64,000 bases of DNA from Gracilibacillus kekensis (GCF_900143085.1 NZ_FRCZ01000002.1:310001-374000); one strand, 5' to 3'; positions 32,334 to 41,461 are shown, counted from the stretch's first letter. The notes: generated from the letters alone by a model not told the origin. Translations and numbers: made by a program.

Positions 32334-33479
32334 TTAATTTGCATGAATATTTTCTTGGTTTAATGGAATTTTAAAGAAAACTTGTGTACCCTCTCCTACT
32401 ATACTATTGATTCTAACGTCTCCTCCAAGCATTTCAATACGTTCCTGCATCCCTATTATACCAAAAGATTTTTCTTTTTTCTGAGATTGATCAAATCCCT
32501 TGCCGTTATCAGAAATGCCAACGAAAATCCTATCACAAGTGATATCCAAATTGACCTTAATTTCACTTGCCTCTGCATGTTTGATTGCATTTTGGATTGA
32601 TTCCTGGATTAGACGGAATAAAGCGACTTCGTATTGACTATCTAATCGTTGATCAAATGATTTATAGCTGAAATGTATATTTGGATGTTGATCTTCTAAC
32701 GTCGAAATATATTTTTTAATAGTTGGAATTAATCCAAGGTCATCCAATGCCATCGGTCTTAGATCATAAATAATACGTCTCACTTCATGTAACGAATCCC
32801 GAACCAGCTTTCGAACACCACGCATTTCCTGAACCGCATTATCGATATCTCCTTTTTTGTAAGTGCGATCAATGATTTCGGACCGCAACATAATATTAGC
32901 TAACATCTGTGCAGGTCCATCATGCATTTCTCTTGATAAGCGTCTTCGTTCTTCTTCTTGAGCTTCAATAATTTTCAAACCAAATTGTTGTTTTTCCTGG
33001 GCATCATGGATCAAATCGGTTACTTGCTTAAAATCTTCACTAAGATAATTAAGTACAATTGATATTTTACCAACCAATCCTTCCGCACGTTCTACCATTT
33101 GTTCAATGGATTTTAATCGTAACTCAATCTCATCTCTTCGTTCCCGTAAATTTTTCTCTTTTTTACGTGTGACAACTAGCTCTGTTTGAAGGTGATGGGC
33201 ATGGTCATATACTTTCCTTATTTCCGCCTCAGAATATTGATGAAAATTCTTACTAACCGTGGAAAGTTTTTGCCTGGCTAGCTTGGCATTCTTATCTAAT
33301 TGATCTCCTTCGTCGATGACGATAGCAACTTCCTCTTTTAAAATAGCAAGTTCCTTACTTAGATTCTCATGTTCTTTACGAGAATCTTCAGCAATTTGAA
33401 AGACTTCATCTTTGCTGTTTTTTACTGTATCTATCATCTCTTCTATTATATAATTTAATGTACGGTCATTATTTCCCAT
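32334..33479 (-). CDS. degS: Sensor histidine kinase DegS
   Basis: The protein is 381 residues (B. subtilis 385). The N-terminal ~175 residues are a long coiled-coil sensor region without TM, so the kinase is cytosolic. The HisKA_3 box is EEERRRLSREMHDGPAQMLANIMLR with the phosphorylated His in REMHDGPAQ. The ATPase has HEVRRIIYDLRPMALDDLGL, NAIKHAEA and ISDNGKGFD, GIIGMQERIEMLGG. It phosphorylates DegU. GTGAGGG precedes the ATG. Confidence 0.96.
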   Translation of the reverse strand: MGNNDRTLNYIIEEMIDTVKNSKDEVFQIAEDSRKEHENLSKELAILKEEVAIVIDEGDQLDKNAKLARQKLSTVSKNFHQYSEAEIRKVYDHAHHLQTELVVTRKKEKNLRERRDEIELRLKSIEQMVERAEGLVGKISIVLNYLSEDFKQVTDLIHDAQEKQQFGLKIIEAQEEERRRLSREMHDGPAQMLANIMLRSEIIDRTYKKGDIDNAVQEMRGVRKLVRDSLHEVRRIIYDLRPMALDDLGLIPTIKKYISTLEDQHPNIHFSYKSFDQRLDSQYEVALFRLIQESIQNAIKHAEASEIKVNLDITCDRIFVGISDNGKGFDQSQKKEKSFGIIGMQERIEMLGGDVRINSIVGEGTQVFFKIPLNQENIHAN

Positions 33480-33638
33480 ATATAAAAACCCTCACTATCT
33501 AGTGTCATTCATACGATACGAAATATGTAGTTCTTTTTTAGGGGGTGGTTTTAATATTCTTTATTCCCTATTACATTTATTTTACACTTGTTGTTTTTAA
33601 GAATACAACTTTAATCCCAAATTGAAGGAGATTTTTTT

Positions 33639-34271
33639 ATGTTGGAACGATATTTTACAGTTAAAGCCGAAGGATCTGATCAACTGATTATTCAGAAATC
33701 GCGTTTTATTGGTTATGTAAAACGGGTGAGCTCTGAGCAAGAGGCTCAGGACTTCATCCAGGCAATTAAAAAGAAACATGCCGATGCCAATCATAATTGC
33801 TCTGCCTATATGATCGGTGAACATGATCAAATCCAAAAGGCAAACGATGATGGGGAACCTAGTGGTACAGCAGGCGTTCCTATAATGGAAGTATTAAAAA
33901 AAAGGGAATTAAAAGACACTGTCGTTGTAATAACTCGTTATTTTGGAGGAACGAAACTTGGAGCAGGAGGTTTAATTCGTGCTTATTCGAGTACAACAAC
34001 ATTAACTATTAATACTACTGGAGTAGTGGAAAGAAAAAGAATGCAAACCTTCCATGTCAAGGTTGACTATACCATGCTAGGTAAAATCGAAAACGAACTG
34101 CGAAATTCAAATTATTTGTTAGAAAACATCGAATATTTAGATAATGTGACAATGGATGTTCGAGTTCTTATCGGGGAGGAAGATATCTTTAATGATTGGA
34201 TAACAGATTTAACGAGTGGTACGGCAGATTTAACGACAGGTGAAGAATCTTACATAGAACTAGACGTTTAA
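33639..34271 (+). CDS. yvyE: YvyE / IMPACT family protein
   Basis: The protein is 210 residues (B. subtilis 217). UPF0029 N-domain: IQKSRFIGYVKRVSSEQEAQDFI, then DDGEPSGTAGVPIMEVLKKRELKDTVVVITRYFGGTKLGAGGLIRAYS, the YigZ/IMPACT signature. The C-terminal ferredoxin-like domain has FHVKVDYTMLGKIENELR. Relatives influence translation or proteolysis, but the function in Bacillus is not settled. Divergent from degS, as in B. subtilis. AAGGAG start signal. Confidence 0.93.
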   Translation: MLERYFTVKAEGSDQLIIQKSRFIGYVKRVSSEQEAQDFIQAIKKKHADANHNCSAYMIGEHDQIQKANDDGEPSGTAGVPIMEVLKKRELKDTVVVITRYFGGTKLGAGGLIRAYSSTTTLTINTTGVVERKRMQTFHVKVDYTMLGKIENELRNSNYLLENIEYLDNVTMDVRVLIGEEDIFNDWITDLTSGTADLTTGEESYIELDV

Positions 34272-34289
34272 GCTATTTCCCAGGAAATA

Positions 34290-34348
34290 TTGCAACTGGA
34301 ATATAGGAGACTTCAGGACGAAGCTCTTATATTCCAGTTGTTTTGCAT
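34290..34348 (+). terminator. Terminator after yvyE
   Basis: CAACTGGAATATAGGAG, loop, CTCTTATATTCCAGTTGTTTTG: a long stem ending in TTTT 30 bases after the stop. Confidence 0.75.
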
Positions 34349-34435
34349 TTCATAATGTTATTAGTTTATGACCAGTATTTTAGTGTTTGTTTATTCTTGA
34401 GATACATACACTTTCATAAAGAGTTCTATAGAAAG

Positions 34436-34594
34436 TTAGTGACGTGATAAATTTTCTTGAATAGTTGAAACTTTCGCTTGTTTAATCTCGTTTGTTAATT
34501 TTTTAATAAAATCTTGAGAGTTATCGATTTGTTTTCTTTCCGTTTGATCTAACATTTTTTGAAGAATCGATCGATATATATCCTGCTCTGTCAA
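34436..34594 (-). CDS. Small hypothetical protein, 52 residues
   Basis: A TTG start at 34594 with GGGGCTGAG nearby opens a 52-codon frame: MTEQDIYRSILQKMLDQTER, then KQIDNSQDFIKKLTNEIKQA and KVSTIQENLSRH. The composition is that of a charged amphipathic helical protein, and the frame is free of odd codons. I do not recognise a family. It lies downstream of the VanZ-like gene on the same strand, with about 48 bases between. It lacks the LDxEW motif of SinI, so it is not an obvious SinR antagonist despite sinR nearby. Confidence 0.45.
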   Translation of the reverse strand: MTEQDIYRSILQKMLDQTERKQIDNSQDFIKKLTNEIKQAKVSTIQENLSRH

Positions 34595-34642
34595 CTATCT
34601 CAGCCCCTTTTGCTATCCTTATATTAAAATATGAAGTTGCCT

Positions 34643-35146
34643 CTATTTTCGTAACTTGTTAGATTTGTTATTTTTTCGAAAGATGAACAGTATCAACATA
34701 ACAGCTAATAATGCACCGAAGCCGTCTAGAAGAACATCTCCAATGTACGGTGTGCGATTAGGTGTCCATCCCTGGTGCCATTCATCAAATATAGCGTACA
34801 GTAAAGTTGCAGAAAATGCAAAAATACTTGAAGTTCTGTGATTACTATATTTACTTGTTTGCCGAATTGCAAGATAAAACCAGATACACAACACCATAAA
34901 AACCCCAACATGTGCACCTTTACGAATGAAAAATTCGATAAATCCAGCCAAACCTAATTGATCTACACTCACGACTGATTGATTATAAGTAAATGTGATT
35001 GATTGTAAATAAGGTTCTAAAAAAGATAGATTGATATAATCTGATAAAAAAGGTTTAATATCCTGCTCCTGGTATGGCTGATCGGATGAATAATAGATAA
35101 TTGCCATCCATAGAATTGGAAGTAACCAATACCCTATTTTCTTCAT
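34643..35146 (-). CDS. VanZ-like family membrane protein
   Basis: The protein is 167 residues with four hydrophobic segments (residues 4-18, 78-95, 108-123, 143-160). FIRKGAHVGVFMVL and YAIFDEWHQGWTPNRTPYIGDVLLDGFGA are VanZ signatures. VanZ family members are integral membrane proteins; the founding member gives low-level teicoplanin resistance, but most chromosomal relatives have no assigned function. Same strand as sinR, 183 bases downstream of it. Confidence 0.88.
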   Translation of the reverse strand: MKKIGYWLLPILWMAIIYYSSDQPYQEQDIKPFLSDYINLSFLEPYLQSITFTYNQSVVSVDQLGLAGFIEFFIRKGAHVGVFMVLCIWFYLAIRQTSKYSNHRTSSIFAFSATLLYAIFDEWHQGWTPNRTPYIGDVLLDGFGALLAVMLILFIFRKNNKSNKLRK

Positions 35147-35329
35147 CTTAAAACTCCTCTATCCAAAAATTTAATTTTTCGCTATGTACTGTTTACTATT
35201 ATTCTCAAAACCTATTATGACATGATCAACCATCGCTATCCATTTTTTAGTTACAAAAGCCTTTGAACAAACAAAAATAGCCAGCTCCTACTTTCCAGTC
35301 GCCGACTATACAATCTATAATTCAAATCT

Positions 35330-35656
35330 CTATTGATTTTGTTTCCACTTATTAAATTCCAGAAATTCTTTAAATTCTTGTTTGGAGACCCCGGAGTTCA
35401 TTGCATCTTCCGCAAGTCGTAACCATTCATCATCTAAATTTTCTTTAATTTCTTCATCAGATTGTGACATTAACAACTCATTCACAGATACACCTAATAC
35501 TTTTCCAACCTTCTCCATAAATTGAATAGAAGGATTTGATTGAATTCCACGTTCAATGGAACTTAAATACGATTTGGCGACTCCTGCTTGTTCTGCAACT
35601 TCTGATAATGACATACGCTTTCTTTTCCTTAACTCTTGAATCTTGGGACCAATCAC
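35330..35656 (-). CDS. sinR: Master biofilm regulator SinR
   Basis: The protein is 108 residues (B. subtilis 111). It starts at GTG behind AAGGTG. The HTH is IQELRKRKRMSLSEVAEQAGVAKSYLSSIERGIQSNPSIQFMEKVGKVLGVSVNELL, almost identical in pattern to SinR. The C-terminal multimerisation/SinI-binding part is LDDEWLRLAEDAMNSGVSKQEFKEFLEFNKWK. SinR represses matrix operons; a matching operator candidate lies at 5246. In B. subtilis sinI-sinR adjoin tasA, whereas here sinR is 27 kb away and no sinI was seen beside it. Confidence 0.92.
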   Translation of the reverse strand: MIGPKIQELRKRKRMSLSEVAEQAGVAKSYLSSIERGIQSNPSIQFMEKVGKVLGVSVNELLMSQSDEEIKENLDDEWLRLAEDAMNSGVSKQEFKEFLEFNKWKQNQ

Positions 35657-35959
35657 AACAATTCACCTTCTTTCTTAATAACGATTTTTATTATATCATA
35701 TTATACATATTCGTTCTATATAAAGTTACGACTTTTTGTCGAAATATGCAAGGGTTTATGACTATTTAATGGATTTTTGATCAAAAACTAGACTAAAGTC
35801 CCGGTATACAATTCGTTAAAACGTCATAACCTATCTTTGAATTTCATATCTATTCTCACTATACTAATTTAACCAAAATTCTTCGTTCTCAAACACGTGC
35901 AATTTTGCTATATTATTAGTATAATATGGATAATACATATTAAAGAGGTGTTAAATCAT
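35657..35959. other. Gene-free divergent region between sinR and the sortase gene
   Basis: About 300 AT-rich bases with no ORF supported. It must carry promoters for sinR (leftward) and srtD (rightward). Single GTTCT boxes occur at about 35713 and 35884 but not as an inverted pair. Confidence 0.5.
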
Positions 35960-36541
35960 ATGAAAAAAGTAGCTCTACTTTTTATCCTTGCTGGATTTGT
36001 ATTACTTGGAATTGGTGGGTATCAATATTTCAAAATTCAAGCCGCCGAAAAACAGGCGATGACCGAAGTTAAAGCATTACTTGAGCAATCCTCTAAAGAA
36101 ACGAATGAAGCCAAGAAAGCTTCACCTGAGAATTTCTTTCCAGAAACTGGCGATAAAGTTGGAATGTTAACAATTCCAACACTTGAAGCAGAACTTCCAA
36201 TCGTAGAAGGAACGGATCCTGATGAATTAGAACAAGGTGTTGGCCACTACCGTGGATCTGCCTATCCTGAGCAAAACGATCAAATTGTACTATCAGGACA
36301 TCGCGATACCGTATTTCGCAGCTTAGGCGAAGTTGAGATCGGTGATACCTTTATAATTCATCTTCCATATGGAGAATTTGAATATGAAATGGTAGACTCC
36401 AAAATAGTAGACGCGGATGATACAAGTATTATTAAATCTACAGCACCGGATGAAGAATTGGTTATTACAACCTGTTACCCGTTTTCATATGTAGGAAATG
36501 CACCAGACAGATATATTATATACGCCAAACCAATAAAGTAG
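35960..36541 (+). CDS. srtD: Class D sortase (YhcS-like)
   Basis: The protein is 193 residues (YhcS 198). The ATG at 35960 follows AAAGAGGTG. An N-terminal TM (residues 4-22) anchors it with the catalytic domain outside. Catalytic residues are His114 in VLSGHRDTVF, Cys172 in VITTCYPF and Arg184 in APDRYIIYA. Class D sortases of Bacillus join proteins bearing LPDTA or LPDTS to the wall. Two proteins in this window end in LPDTAT followed by a TM and basic tail (7460-8089 and 50525-56776), so substrates and enzyme are both present. No substrate gene is adjacent; a PBP gene follows. Confidence 0.92.
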   Translation: MKKVALLFILAGFVLLGIGGYQYFKIQAAEKQAMTEVKALLEQSSKETNEAKKASPENFFPETGDKVGMLTIPTLEAELPIVEGTDPDELEQGVGHYRGSAYPEQNDQIVLSGHRDTVFRSLGEVEIGDTFIIHLPYGEFEYEMVDSKIVDADDTSIIKSTAPDEELVITTCYPFSYVGNAPDRYIIYAKPIK

Positions 36542-36593
36542 ACTTCAATCGGTTAGAGATACTATATTACTATTCGTTAGCGTTTATGAGTCA

Positions 36594-36628
36594 GAAGCGT
36601 ATTGAATTTTACAATACGCTTTTTTTAC
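36594..36628 (+). terminator. Terminator after srtD
   Basis: AAGCGTATTG, loop, CAATACGCTTTTTTT. Confidence 0.88.
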
Positions 36629-36652
36629 ACTTATTTAAGGGGGACCAAATAA

Positions 36653-38680
36653 ATGAGAAGAGCTATACTTATACTTATGGCAGGTTTAGCGATTTTTCTG
36701 GTTGCATGCCAAGAGGACGAGGAACAAATTATGCCAGAAGATCGTTTACAAGAATATGTTGATTTATGGAATGAACAAGATTTTGAAAACATGTACAACA
36801 TGGTCGAAAACGCCGATAAAGAAGAGTTTGATCGTTATCAGAAAATTTATGGAGATATTGAAGTTACTGACCTTTCTGTTGACTTTCAAATACCGGAGAC
36901 TGGTGAGGAAAAGGAAGAAGTAGATATCGAGGAAATTGAACAAAAAACCTTTCCACTGCAAGTCAACATGGAAACCGTAGCAGGTCCTATCTCCTTTGAA
37001 ACAGACATTGAAATGGTAAAAACAACCGAAATTGTAGAAGAGGAAGAACAAATTGATTGGCTGGTCAATTGGCATCAAGGTTTGATTTTTCCAGAATTAG
37101 AAGACGGCGGTGAGGTTGGTATGTCAACTACAGCACCCTCTCGTGGTCAAATATATGATCGAAATCGACGTGGGCTAGCAGTTAATGAAAGCGTCTATGA
37201 ATTCGGGGTCGAGCCTCAACTATTTACTGAAGGACAGGAAGAAGAGGAAAAAGAAGCAATTGCTGAAGTCTTAAATATTTCGATTGAAGATATTGATTCT
37301 GCAATGAGTGCGGGCTGGGTAGAGCCACACCTTTTTGTTCCACTAAAAGTTGTTCCAAGCTTGAATGGTGACCTTGAAGAAGCATTAGCGTCTTTAGCAC
37401 CACTAAAATATCAAACACCGACTGGTAGAATTTATCCTTTAGGAGAAGCCGCAGCACATCTTGTTGGATATATTGCACCAATCACAGCTGAAAAATTAGA
37501 AGAAGTCGATAGTGAGATCTATTCCGAAAGTGATATGATCGGTTATCGCGGATTAGAAGAATTATTTGAAGAAGAGTTACGTGGGGAAAAAGGTGTAGAA
37601 ATTTATGTGACAAAAGAAGAGCAAGATCCAATCACTTTAGCTAAAAAAGAAGTAAAGAATGGAGATAATATTAACTTAACAATTGATAGTTCGATACAAG
37701 AAAGCATTTTTCACTCGTTTAGTGGTGATGCAGGGGTAGCATCTGCGATTGATCCTACGACTGGCGAAACACTGGCATTAGTCAGCAGCCCTTCCTTTGA
37801 TCCAAACGCATTTGTCTACGGACTTAGTGGTGATCAATGGACGGAGTGGCAGAAAGATCCGAAAAATCCTTTATTAAATCGCTTTTCAGCAACTTTTGCT
37901 CCTGGATCAGTTTTTAAACCAATTACAAGTGCGATTGGTTTAGAAAATGGGAGCATTGATCCAAATGAAGGAATTACAATTAATGGTCTAACATGGCAAA
38001 AAGAAGGCTGGGGAGATTATTCAGTACGACGTGTATCAGAATCTAGTGGTCCAGTAGATTTAAAAGACGCACTCGTTCGTTCTGATAATATCTATTTTGC
38101 TCAACAGGCGCTAGCTATGGGAGAAGAAAGCTTTATAAAAGGTTTAAAGCAATTTGGAATTGGCGAAGAATTTCCTTTCACTTATCCGATTGAGGATAGC
38201 TCGATTTCCTCGGATGGCTCTTTGAGTAGTGAAGTGTTATTAGCCGATACGAGCTATGGTCAGGGACAGATTGAAATGAGCGCCTTACAGTTAGCCACAA
38301 GCTATTCGGCTTTCTTAAATAACGGAAACCTTGTACAGCCCACCCTTTTATTAGATGAAGAAAAGGGACAGAGCTGGAAGGAAGGATTATTATCTGAAGA
38401 AAACGCCAACTTTATTCAAGATGCTTTACGTTCTGTAGTAACAGATGGAACCGGAAGTGGTGCAAATGTAAATGGACTAAGCGTATCTGGTAAAACAGGA
38501 ACAGCAGAGCTGAAACAAACTCTTGAAGAAAAAGGCGCTGCTGAGAATGGCTGGTTTGTCGGTTATCCAGAAGATAACAGTATTCTCATCTCGATGATGG
38601 TAGAAAACATAGAAGACAAAAGTAACGGAAGTGGATACGTCGCCGAAAAAGTAGGAAGCGTCTTATCTGAGATTAAATAA
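36653..38680 (+). CDS. pbpC: Class B penicillin-binding lipoprotein, PBP3 type
   Basis: The protein is 675 residues (B. subtilis PbpC 668). The N-terminus ends in lipobox LVAC (Cys19). Residues 25-145 form a MecA_N/NTF2-like domain (DRLQEYVDLWNEQDFENMY). The PBP dimer region has SRGQIYDRNRRGLAVN and GYIAPITAEKLEE. The transpeptidase motifs are SVFK near 418, SDN near 476 and KTGT near 610. It crosslinks peptidoglycan at the outer membrane face. The MecA_N domain is the arrangement of low-affinity PBPs such as PBP2a, PBP5 and PBP3. Confidence 0.92.
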   Translation: MRRAILILMAGLAIFLVACQEDEEQIMPEDRLQEYVDLWNEQDFENMYNMVENADKEEFDRYQKIYGDIEVTDLSVDFQIPETGEEKEEVDIEEIEQKTFPLQVNMETVAGPISFETDIEMVKTTEIVEEEEQIDWLVNWHQGLIFPELEDGGEVGMSTTAPSRGQIYDRNRRGLAVNESVYEFGVEPQLFTEGQEEEEKEAIAEVLNISIEDIDSAMSAGWVEPHLFVPLKVVPSLNGDLEEALASLAPLKYQTPTGRIYPLGEAAAHLVGYIAPITAEKLEEVDSEIYSESDMIGYRGLEELFEEELRGEKGVEIYVTKEEQDPITLAKKEVKNGDNINLTIDSSIQESIFHSFSGDAGVASAIDPTTGETLALVSSPSFDPNAFVYGLSGDQWTEWQKDPKNPLLNRFSATFAPGSVFKPITSAIGLENGSIDPNEGITINGLTWQKEGWGDYSVRRVSESSGPVDLKDALVRSDNIYFAQQALAMGEESFIKGLKQFGIGEEFPFTYPIEDSSISSDGSLSSEVLLADTSYGQGQIEMSALQLATSYSAFLNNGNLVQPTLLLDEEKGQSWKEGLLSEENANFIQDALRSVVTDGTGSGANVNGLSVSGKTGTAELKQTLEEKGAAENGWFVGYPEDNSILISMMVENIEDKSNGSGYVAEKVGSVLSEIK

Positions 38681-38681
38681 G

Positions 38682-38714
38682 GAAGAGCTAGCCAAGTGCT
38701 AGCTCTTTTTTATT
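38682..38714 (+). terminator. Terminator after pbpC
   Basis: GAGCTAGC, loop, GCTAGCTCTTTTTT directly after the stop. Confidence 0.9.
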
Positions 38715-38716
38715 AT

Positions 38717-38815
38717 TTCGGGCACTTTTTCCTATAATTCGGGCACTTTTTTTATTTTTCCGGGCACTTTGGCGAGGAATCCGGGCACTTTTTCACATTA
38801 TTTGGGCACTTTATA
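38717..38815. repeat. Five tandem 21-bp repeats with core CGGGCACTTT
   Basis: The core CGGGCAC starts at 38719, 38740, 38761 and 38782, and TGGGCAC at 38803, an exact 21-base period. The remaining half of each unit is AT-rich and variable. The array lies between the pbpC terminator and the end of the NERD pseudogene and touches its stop codon. Confidence 0.85.
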
Positions 38816-39613
38816 AAAACGGAGCCAAATCACTATGTTTATAATACGCGCCTTTTGTCTTCCCTACTCGAACAAGCGGGGATTTTTGCAATATTTTTTT
38901 GACTATTTCTGGTGATGATACCTGTAGAAATGTCCTTGCATTTTTATTCGTAATCATGTTATCCGTCAGTAATGCTAGTTCATATAAGGCTTTCTGATGT
39001 GCATTGGTATTTCTTTCTCCACAATGTGGGCATTGCCAGCGCATCCTTGATCTTGTCATAGCATATTGATGACAATTTGGGCATCGAATTCCTTTAATAA
39101 TATCCTTCCAAGCAATTCCATACTTATCGAGAATCGGATAGTAGGGTTCTGTGTGCCTGTTAGTTAGAAAATATGCTATCTTTTGATTTTTAAAGTGTGA
39201 AATTTTTGCTTGATGATTCGCATTGATTTTTTCTAAAAAGGAAGGGATCGCCTGTGCTGTTAAAATACGTTAACGTTCGGGGTAATCATGAAGTTACAAT
39301 TCTGCATTACGATTGACGAATACAGCAGCTGTAAAGGTTGGTAGTTGCTCAATTTTATGCTCCAGGAGAAAGTTACGCAAATGCATGTTTCGATTTGAAA
39401 AGGAGTATGATGTTCTAAACGCAAACCTTTTAGAAATTGAAGTGAAGATATTTGGGATTGATTGAGGTGAAATTCGAGGTTGGTTTCTCCTGTTTGTCCT
39501 GAATCATATCGCCGAAACCGCTCATATACCATTTGGTACAGGGGATGACGTTCTGGCAGTCGGTGTAATAACGCTTGATGCTTGGATAATTTTATTGAGT
39601 TTTATGGTAACAT
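38811..39613 (-). pseudogene. NERD-domain (nuclease-related) protein pseudogene with zinc ribbon
   Basis: The ATG at 39613 behind AGGAAGGAAGAG gives MLP, then TAA, then NSIKLSKHQALLHRLPERHP, YDSGQTGETNLEFHL and TPFQIETCI, a NERD N-domain. The frame then shifts to HLRNFLLEHKIEQLP and FTAAVFVNRNAEL and again to SFLEKINANHQAKISHFKN, DKYGIAWKDIIKGI, a zinc ribbon CPNC..CPHC, and EIVKKILQKSPLVRVGKTKG. At least one nonsense codon and two frame changes, with sequence lost in the NERD core. The last ~150 codons remain open, and an ATG at 39059 could give an 82-residue fragment, but without a start signal. Confidence 0.8.
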
Positions 39614-39677
39614 TTTTCTCTTCCTTCCTGCAAAATAACACAGAAGACACAGCAGAAACCTACTGTGCTCCTGAAAA

Positions 39678-40673
39678 TTAAAGTTTTACTACTTCCCCTT
39701 TTTTACTACTTTCATATACGGCATCTAAGACTTTCATCTGGTTTTGCATTGCTGTTAAATCATAAGTTAATGGTTGATTATTAAGAACGGCGTCGGCAAA
39801 GTCTTCTGCCATCAAGGTATATTGATCCCCTGCCTCTTTTACTACTTCTGTTGTTCCGTCGTCTTTGCTTACAATAATTTCACCAGCCATGTCTTCATTC
39901 GTATCTGGACGGAAGGCTGATGTTACAGTAATACTTCCTTTTGATCCTACCACTTCATAACTTTCACGTGATACACTATCAAAACTTGTATCAAACGACG
40001 TGACAATACCATTATCAAAGTTTAATGTGCCTGTCATTGTCATATCCACTTTTAGCTTTGGATGATAATTTGCACTTGCATAAACACTCGATGGCTCTTG
40101 ACCTAGAATGTTACGGATCGCATGTAATGTATAACACCCGACATCGAACATAGCGCCTCCTCCTAATTCATTGCTTAATCGAATATTGGAGCGGTCTTCT
40201 AAATAAAAGGAAAAGCTTGCACGCATAAAGGCAACATCACCAATCACGCCTTCTTTAATTAATTGTTTTACTTTTTGATGTTGAGGGTGGAATTGATACA
40301 TAAATGCTTCCATAAATACAACATTATTCTTTTTACACGCTGTGAGCATCTCATCTAATTCACTATTGGTGATTGCTACAGGCTTTTCGCAAAGCACATG
40401 TTTTTTCTTATTAGCCGCTTGAATCATCCATTCTTTATGCATGGCGTTCGGTAATGGGATATAAACGGCATCAATGTTAGGATCATCTAACAAAGAATCA
40501 TAACTATCATATGTCTTTGGAATTCCTAGTTCTATTGCTGTCTCGTCTGCTTTTTGTTGGTTTCTTGAAGCAATCGCGACTACTTCTCCATTATTGGATC
40601 GTTGAATTGCTGGTATTACCTGTGTTCGTCCAATTTGAGCTGTGCTTAAAACTCCCCATCGTAACTTACTCAT
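39678..40673 (-). CDS. Gfo/Idh/MocA family oxidoreductase
   Basis: The protein is 331 residues. N-terminal Rossmann domain: LRWGVLSTAQIGRTQVIPAI, AIASRNQQKADETA, AVYIPLPNAMHKEW and VLCEKPVAITNSE (the EKP motif). The C-terminal substrate domain contains GGGAMFDVGCYTLHAI, with the conserved catalytic-region His. Members oxidise or reduce sugars, inositols or related polyols with NAD(P). The specific substrate is not evident. Encoded 14 bases after an SDR gene on the same strand, so the two likely form a small catabolic operon. Confidence 0.9.
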   Translation of the reverse strand: MSKLRWGVLSTAQIGRTQVIPAIQRSNNGEVVAIASRNQQKADETAIELGIPKTYDSYDSLLDDPNIDAVYIPLPNAMHKEWMIQAANKKKHVLCEKPVAITNSELDEMLTACKKNNVVFMEAFMYQFHPQHQKVKQLIKEGVIGDVAFMRASFSFYLEDRSNIRLSNELGGGAMFDVGCYTLHAIRNILGQEPSSVYASANYHPKLKVDMTMTGTLNFDNGIVTSFDTSFDSVSRESYEVVGSKGSITVTSAFRPDTNEDMAGEIIVSKDDGTTEVVKEAGDQYTLMAEDFADAVLNNQPLTYDLTAMQNQMKVLDAVYESSKKGEVVKL

Positions 40674-40687
40674 CGATATCTCTCCTC

Positions 40688-41461
40688 TTATAATGTTTTC
40701 ATTGCACCACCGTCTACGATTAAAGTCTGACCGGTGATATATGTATTTGCTTTAGAGCCTAGAAATAGAATGGCTTTAGCAAATTCATCTGGCTGGCCAA
40801 TTCTGCCTATCGGTACCTGTTCTCCTGCTTTTAGTAAACGCTCTTCGATTGATTCTGTCGATGCTTGTTGTTTAAAGATATCACGGATCCGATCTGTTTC
40901 CATTGTGCCTGGACCGACTGAATTGATTAGAATATTATCGGAAGCAAGTTCTTGTGACAAGCTTTTTGACAGACCTACAATTGCTGGCCGAAAGGTATTT
41001 GACAATAATAAGCCATCTAATGCCTGCTTCATCGAGCTAGAAGTAATATTAACAATTCTTCCAAATTGTTGTTCTTTCATACCTGGTGTCACTGCTCGAA
41101 CAGTACGTATGATGTTCATAAGTAATAACTCAAAAGCATGCTGCCAATCCTCGTCAGCAAAATCGTCAAATTTCCCAGCTGGTGGCCCACCTGCATTATT
41201 GATCAAAATGTCAATCGTTCCAATACGTGTGATCATTTCTTTAATGTCTTCCGCTTTAGTAAGATCACAAACGATCGAGGAAACCTGATGATTGCCAGTT
41301 TCTTTGATAATTTCCTTTTTCGCCTGTTCTAATTGTTGTTTATTTCTACTTGCTATGTATACTTGCGTGCTTTCATTTGCATAAGCCTTTGCACAAGCTT
41401 TACCGAGACCTTTACTCGCTGCTGTGACAAGTACCTTCTTACCTTTAATTCCTAAATCCAT
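40688..41461 (-). CDS. Short-chain dehydrogenase/reductase family protein with altered active site
   Basis: The protein is 257 residues. Cofactor binding: VLVTAASKGLGKACA (TGxxxGxG variant) and ILINNAGGPPAGKF (NNAG). The active-site Ser is in VNITSSSMKQ. The canonical YxxxK is not found: the aligned segment reads LSNTFRPAIVGLSKSL, placing Ser and Arg where Tyr and Lys normally sit. This variation exists in an SDR subfamily, so the protein may still be a reductase with different chemistry. IVDGGAMKTL closes the domain. First gene of the pair with the Gfo/Idh enzyme. Confidence 0.88.
   Translation of the reverse strand: MDLGIKGKKVLVTAASKGLGKACAKAYANESTQVYIASRNKQQLEQAKKEIIKETGNHQVSSIVCDLTKAEDIKEMITRIGTIDILINNAGGPPAGKFDDFADEDWQHAFELLLMNIIRTVRAVTPGMKEQQFGRIVNITSSSMKQALDGLLLSNTFRPAIVGLSKSLSQELASDNILINSVGPGTMETDRIRDIFKQQASTESIEERLLKAGEQVPIGRIGQPDEFAKAILFLGSKANTYITGQTLIVDGGAMKTL

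Noticed and set aside
38811-39059. Intact 82-residue zinc-ribbon protein
   Set aside because: The open frame extends upstream as the NERD pseudogene, and the ATG at 39059 has no ribosome binding site.
39632-39665. Terminator after the Gfo/Idh gene (CACAGCAG / CTACTGTG)
   Set aside because: The stem has an internal mismatch and no T run on the minus strand; too weak to list.
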